The notes below the pieces were generated by a model, which did no database searches, was not told the DNA's origin, and worked only from the letters and a program-made list of their open reading frames with translations. A stretch of DNA of 26,378 nucleotides from a virus: positions 1 through 26,378 of the IMG/VR virus record IMGVR_UViG_3300042389_000098, one strand, 5' to 3'. The translations under genes and the position numbers were made by a program. Shown piece after piece: positions 16,040-22,000 of this stretch (the stretch's first letter is position 1; each line of letters begins with the position of its first letter).

Positions 16040-19000
16040 GCGTTGCAACCTCGACCCGTCATTGAGCCTCCCAAGAAAGAAGGTCTTGGTGCGGCGTTTG
16101 GCAAAGGGCTGGAGAGCTTGCTGGGATCTAGCCGCACTGCCATTGGCGCGTTTACAGGATCTCCTGAAGAAGCTGCCCTGGCTGCTCTGGAGAGGCAGAA
16201 GCAGTCTCCCTACGCCGACCAAGTCAGCTTAGAGAAGGTCTCAGAGGCCGCTAAACGAGGCCTGCTGCCCGCCGCTGGTGAGGTGGCTAGGCAGGTGCCC
16301 CTGGCTATCATGGAGCAGGCTCCGAACGTCCTGGCAACACTTGGTTCTGCAAAGGCTGGCTCTTTGCTTGGCGCAAAGCTGGGGACGGCTGTCGCGCCGG
16401 GAGTCGGTACAGCAATTGGCGGTATCGGTGGCGGCATCTTTGGTGCAATTGCACCGTCTTTGCTCCAGCAGTTTGGCGGGAATATCCAGCGTCAAGCCCA
16501 AGAGCAGCAAGCTCAAGGCAAGCCCATCGACATCAGCAGGACATCAGCAGGCTTGGCTGCTGTGCCCCAGGCAGGTCTTGATGTTGCTGCATCTCTGATC
16601 CCCTTGGGCAGGACGTTTGCTGGCAAAGTTCTAGGCCCGCAAGTTGAAGAACTGTTGAAACGCGGGGCAGTTGAAGGCGCAGAGCGTTTAGCTCGTGAGA
16701 GCCTGCCCACTGTGTTGGGCAAGGGTGCTGCGATCAGCATCGCTACTGAAGTCCCGACCGAAGTTATCCAGACCATGCTTGAGCGTTCTCAGGCTGGTCT
16801 TGCCCTGACCACCCCAGATGCTTTAGCTGAGTATGGCAATGTGGCCTACCAAGCTGGTCTGCTTGCGCCTATTGGTGCTGTGGGTCGTGTGGGTGAGCGT
16901 GCTGCAGCGCGGAATGAAGCTCTCCTGCCCGGTCAACGCCGTGGTGAGTCCGATATGGACTTCGCCAACCGGCTGAGTCAAGAGATCGGGAATGATCGTG
17001 CTTATGTTGCAATGCAACAAGCAGAGCAGGCAGAAGCGGCAAAGCGTCAAGCTGCGCTGGAAGAGATGAAAAAAGCCATCGGGGATGGCTTGCTAACGCC
17101 CGAAGTGATTAAACAGTGGGGCTTTGGGAAAGGCTCCATCTTTGATTCTCTGGTCAACAAGAACCTAAGCAATCCTGAAGATGCGTCCTTTGTGGCCGAT
17201 GTCTTGTCCGCTTATCGGTCTAAGGCTCATCCCAATACGCAGGTCAAGATTGATGATGCGCTGGCTGGCATTGAGGCCATGTTTGGTGCCAAGCCAACCC
17301 CGCAAACTGAAGGAGCAGCAGATGTTGGAACGGCTATCACCGAACCAAGTGGAGCGGGCGTTCAAGTGGCTGGCGAGCCCAGTGCAGGAGCCGCCACCCC
17401 AAGACTTGGAGCCCCTGAACCAGCAGGAGTGGTTCCTCCTGTCGCGGATGTTGGACAACCTGCTGGAGGAGCAGAAGCAGCACCGCCTGCAGTAGCTGCG
17501 CCTGTTGTTGAGCCTGTCGCTGCAGAGCCAAAGACAGAAAAACAAAAGGTGCTCGACACGCTTGCATTCTTGAACTTGCAGAACACGCAAGCACAGCAAA
17601 TATCCATCAGTGGTCTGACGGAAGACCAGAAGATCTCTTTTGAGGGCGACCCGCGTAGAGCAAAAGGAGGCGCAAAGGCTCTTCTTGATACCGTCAACGC
17701 GGCAATGGCTCTCAAGATCTCTCCTGCGGAGATCGTAGAAGCAGCCATGTCTCGGCTCAAGCCAGCAGAGGCTGCGCCAGTGACGGAGCCCGCTGCTGTT
17801 GCTCCGCCAGTAACCACGCCTGTTGCAACTGTTCAAACGCCTGAGACTGAAACGCAGGCCAAGGAGCAGCACGCGGTCCAAGGTCTGCCCATCATTGAGG
17901 CTCCGCTTGATCAACTGACGCTGTCCAAGGATGTGCCTCAGTTTAAGAGTGACGCGGACGAGAAGGGCGTTGTGGAGAAGCTGGGCGGCAAGTTTGACCG
18001 TACCGGTGTTGCTCCCATTCAAGTGTGGCGCAGGACTGATGGCCGGATGGAGGTCATCTCTGGCCGTCACCGTCTTGATCTTGCTCAGCGCAGTGGTGAA
18101 GCAACCATCCCTGCCCAGATTCATGACGAGGCCCAAGGCTTTGATGCCAAGCGGGCTGCAATGCTGGATGCAGAACTAAACATCCGCGACCAACAAGGCA
18201 AGGTTAAGGACTATGTCAACTACTTCGAAAACGCAGGAATCAGCCAAGCAGATGCCGACGCAAGAGGTCTTCTGGCGCGGCCTCCGGGGCGGCAAGGGTT
18301 CGCAATCGCAACCCAAGGAAGCCCAGACCTCATTGCCTCCCATCGTGCCAATGTCGTCAATGACGCAGAAGCCTTCGGCATCGCAAGCGCAGCCCCAGGC
18401 GATGCCCGCCTCCAAGCCTTAGGCATCAAAGCCGTCAGCGACGGCAAGAATGTAAACGGCGCTGTGAACATGATGAAGGCGGTCAAGGCATTGGCCGCTG
18501 AGCGTGGTGTCACCGAAGATGCTGGTGACCTCTTTGGCTTTGATGACAGCGCTATGCGCGAAGCTGAAGAGATGGCAAAGATTGCCTCTCGCAAGCAGTC
18601 CGAGGTGGCTAATCGCCTTTCTGCTATCTCCGGTGCCAGCAAGCGCCCGGAAGTTGCCAAGAAGGAAGGCATTGACATCAAAGATCCCGAGGCGTTGAAA
18701 CGCAGGGAAAAGGAACTGCGTCAGCAGAAGGCATCCTGGGACAACTGGTCGAGCAGTTCAGAGTTGATTCACGAGATCAAGGCTGAGATGGTCAAGCCCT
18801 CGTTGGCTGAAGCTGCACCAGAAGCACTGCCCATCACGCCCGAGATACAGGAAAAGATTGATCAACTTGAGAAGGTTCTCAAGAAGATCATGAACAAGTT
18901 TGGCCTGAAGGATGTCGCTCTCAAGCTGATCGACAACATGAAGGCAGAAGGCGAGTACGCACAGAGCGTGGTTCGTCTGGCCCTGGATGCTGTAAACCCG

Positions 19001-22000
19001 GTTCAGGCCTTGAGGCATGAATCCATCCATGCTCTGAAAGAACTGGGCTTCTTCTCGCCCCAGCAATGGGCAGTGCTTGAGAAGCAGGCCAAGAGCAAGT
19101 GGATCGATCAGTACCTCAAGACCAAGAACATCAACAAGGAAGACCTAGAGGAGGGCCAAAAGTCCCGCTATGACGCATACATGGAGCTTTACAAGGGCGA
19201 CATGGACGCGATCATTGAAGAGGCTATTGCGGACGCCTTTGGAGACTTTGATGTAAACAAGGCTCCTCCGGGCCTGATGCAAGCCATCCTGACCCGGCTG
19301 CGTAACTTCTTTGATGCGGTCAAGACTGCCTTTGGTGGCGAGGTAACCGCAGAGCAAGTGTTCCGCAAGGTTGAGAAGGGTGCGCTGAAGGCGGAAACCA
19401 AGGCAGAAGCTGCCCCGGCTAAACAAAGTTTGCGTGAAGTTCCTCTGTCCACTCGTGGGTTGATGGAAGTTCAGCCCATCGTAGCGATGCAAGAGCTTGG
19501 GCTTAAAACAGATGCTGTCCGCAAGCCGGGTGGCATTGAGTTGTTTAACGATGTCCGCTCCATCGCTCTTGCGCTTAACCAAGACACCATCCGAAACAAG
19601 GGAAAGATCGCCAAGACCGATACCTCATTGACCTCTGAAAAAGAACTTGCCAGGGCAATGGTTGATGAGATTGGCTACCAGCTAAAGGCAACTGCAGGGA
19701 CTGGCACGGGCAAAGGTTGGTACTCGGACAACTATCCCAAGGCAGTTAAGAAGCTGGGCAAGTTGTTCCCAGAGCTTGAGACAGATCCATATGCAAGAAC
19801 TGTTTTCTCTGCCTTGGTTGCCATTACCTCCAATGGAGAGAAGGTATCTCTCAACGTAAAGAACGCTATTAAGCTCTACGAAGACATTCGTATGGGCAAA
19901 GACCCGCGCAATATTGGGTCTCGTCGCAAAACTGCGCTAGACAACAACATCGCAGTTGTCCTGCAGTTAATGAAGCAATATGGTCCAACTGGAATGCGCA
20001 ATGAGTTGTTGCGTGAGATTACAGTTAAGGACATGAACGCTATTCTGCGTTCACGCGGAGAAAAGCCCGACACCTCTTATCTTGCAGATACCAAAGTACC
20101 TGCTGCTGCCTTGTATTTCGGGCCAAAGCTGGGCGCATTCTTCTCCAATCTGGAAGGGGCAGAGGGCTATCTGACAATGGATATGTGGTGGACCCGGACG
20201 GTCAACCGCATGCGTGGGCAGTTGGAATCAAAGGCCACCGAGGCATCCATCAAGAAGTTTGCCGCGATGATGGGTAAGCCCAATGCCACCCGAGATGAAG
20301 TGGTGGCAGCAACCATTCCTCTGCGTAACAAGTACGAAGAGTTTGGCTGGCACACAGAACTAGAAGAGTTGGTGGGCCGCAAAGAGCCAGCAGAAGACAA
20401 GGACAAGCCAGCCTGGACCGCAAGGGCGAAGCGGCAAGCTGGCCCCGCATATGAGGCTCTTCTGTTTGAACACCGTCTTGAGAAGATGGCTAACACCATC
20501 TACAAGAACGAGTACGAGTTGCTGGAAGAGGCTCCGTTTACACCAAGCGACCGAGAGTTCATGTACCGAACGGCTAGGCGGACTCAGAGTTTGCTCAAGG
20601 CCGAAGGTGTCAACCTGTCACTAGCAGACATCCAGGCCGCTCTCTGGTACTACGAGAAGCGCCTGTATCAACATTTGAGTGGAAGGAAAGCAGATGACAT
20701 CGGATACGACGAAGCCATCACCCAACTCGCAGGGGAAAGTACTCGACCCGCAGGACCCTCTGTGGTCTTCGCTGGACAACCTGTTTCTGGGGCTGGAGCC
20801 GCAGGAGCGGGCGCAGCAGTTGCTGGAGTTAGTGCGCAGCCTGCCCAGCCAAAGCCAAGCCTTCGCATAGTTGGTCAGCCTGCCACACGCGGTAATGTGG
20901 TTGCTGCAATGGAAAAAGCGCAGGAACTACAGCCGTACATAAATTGCCAGTTGTGCGTGCAAATAGCAACCGGGACTCCCAATTTGTTGAGGTTGCCAAA
21001 AGTTAAAACAGCGACAGTTGGCGATGTTTACACATTCAACGAACGCCAAGATATGGCGTCTCATTACGCTATCGATATTGGCGCTGGCGATGTAATTGAG
21101 GTGGAGGCCTGGGGGGAACCTGTCCGTGTCGTTCCGTTGGCTAATGTTGTTGCCGAGTACGATCAGCCAAGCTCTATTCGCCGCCCTCCTATGACGGCTT
21201 ACAGCAAGCAGGCATTTGTAAAACCCAGCCTGCGCTCTACAGAGAAAGAAAAAGCCGCTCAGGATTGGATAAACAAAGTCTACGAGCCTCTGCCTCGCAA
21301 CCCCATGAACCCTCGTCAACGTGTGATGATGTTTGGGGAAGAGGAAATGGCTTTGCTTGAGCTTGGTCCAAGTGGAGTTAACCCTGGCGCTGTTGAGATC
21401 AAATGGTTCCAGGCATATCCTCTTCGGTCTGGCGTCGGCACCAAGGCTATGCGAGAACTGCAGCAGATGGCTGCCGATGAAAACATTACGCTCGACCTAT
21501 TTGCGTGGGACAAGGGAAATGTCAGCCAAGCCAAGCTGATCAAGTTCTACAAGTCAGTTGGATTTAAGTCCGCCCAGGGTCGTGGAAATATGATTTGGCA
21601 GCCTGACGGCGAAGTGACTCGCCGCAGTGAGCCAGATGGAGGAGTAAAGCCAAGCCTGCGTGATGCCTCTTGGACTCCAAAAAGAATTGATTTCCTCATT
21701 GAGGACCAGGGGTATACGGACGGCAAAACCAAAGGGTTTGCCGCCTTTATCGATCCCAAGGATTTCGTCCGCGCAACCACATCTAGCAAGGAACAGTACC
21801 AGAGCATCTTTGATGAGGCTGGCCCTCTGCGCGAAGAAGACTTGCGCAGGCCAACAGAGCCTCCGCGTTTATTCATAAGCGAAGATTGGAAAATCACGGG
21901 CCACGAGGGTCGGCATCGGATGGCGGCAATGGCTGCTTCTGGTGTGACTCGTGCTCCCGTTTTCCTTAAGCTACTTCGTGGAGAGCAGCGCTCTGAGCAT

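Noticed and set aside
17322-17495. Idea that the nested ORFs are an Rz1-type embedded spanin
   Set aside because: No signal peptide, lipobox Cys or Pro-rich lipoprotein pattern in either product, and they are far from the lysis cassette.
17165-18136. 323-aa open frame on the - strand inside the giant gene
   Set aside because: Very Arg/Ser/Cys-rich, no start site, and it runs across the ParB-like domain whose + frame is clearly the coding one.
18213-18422. Third +1-frame ORF in the giant gene, 69 aa, Gln/Pro/Ser-rich
   Set aside because: It has no good ribosome site, the product is low complexity, and it overlies the ParB-like domain where the giant frame is the patterned one. It does not match the two linker ORFs.
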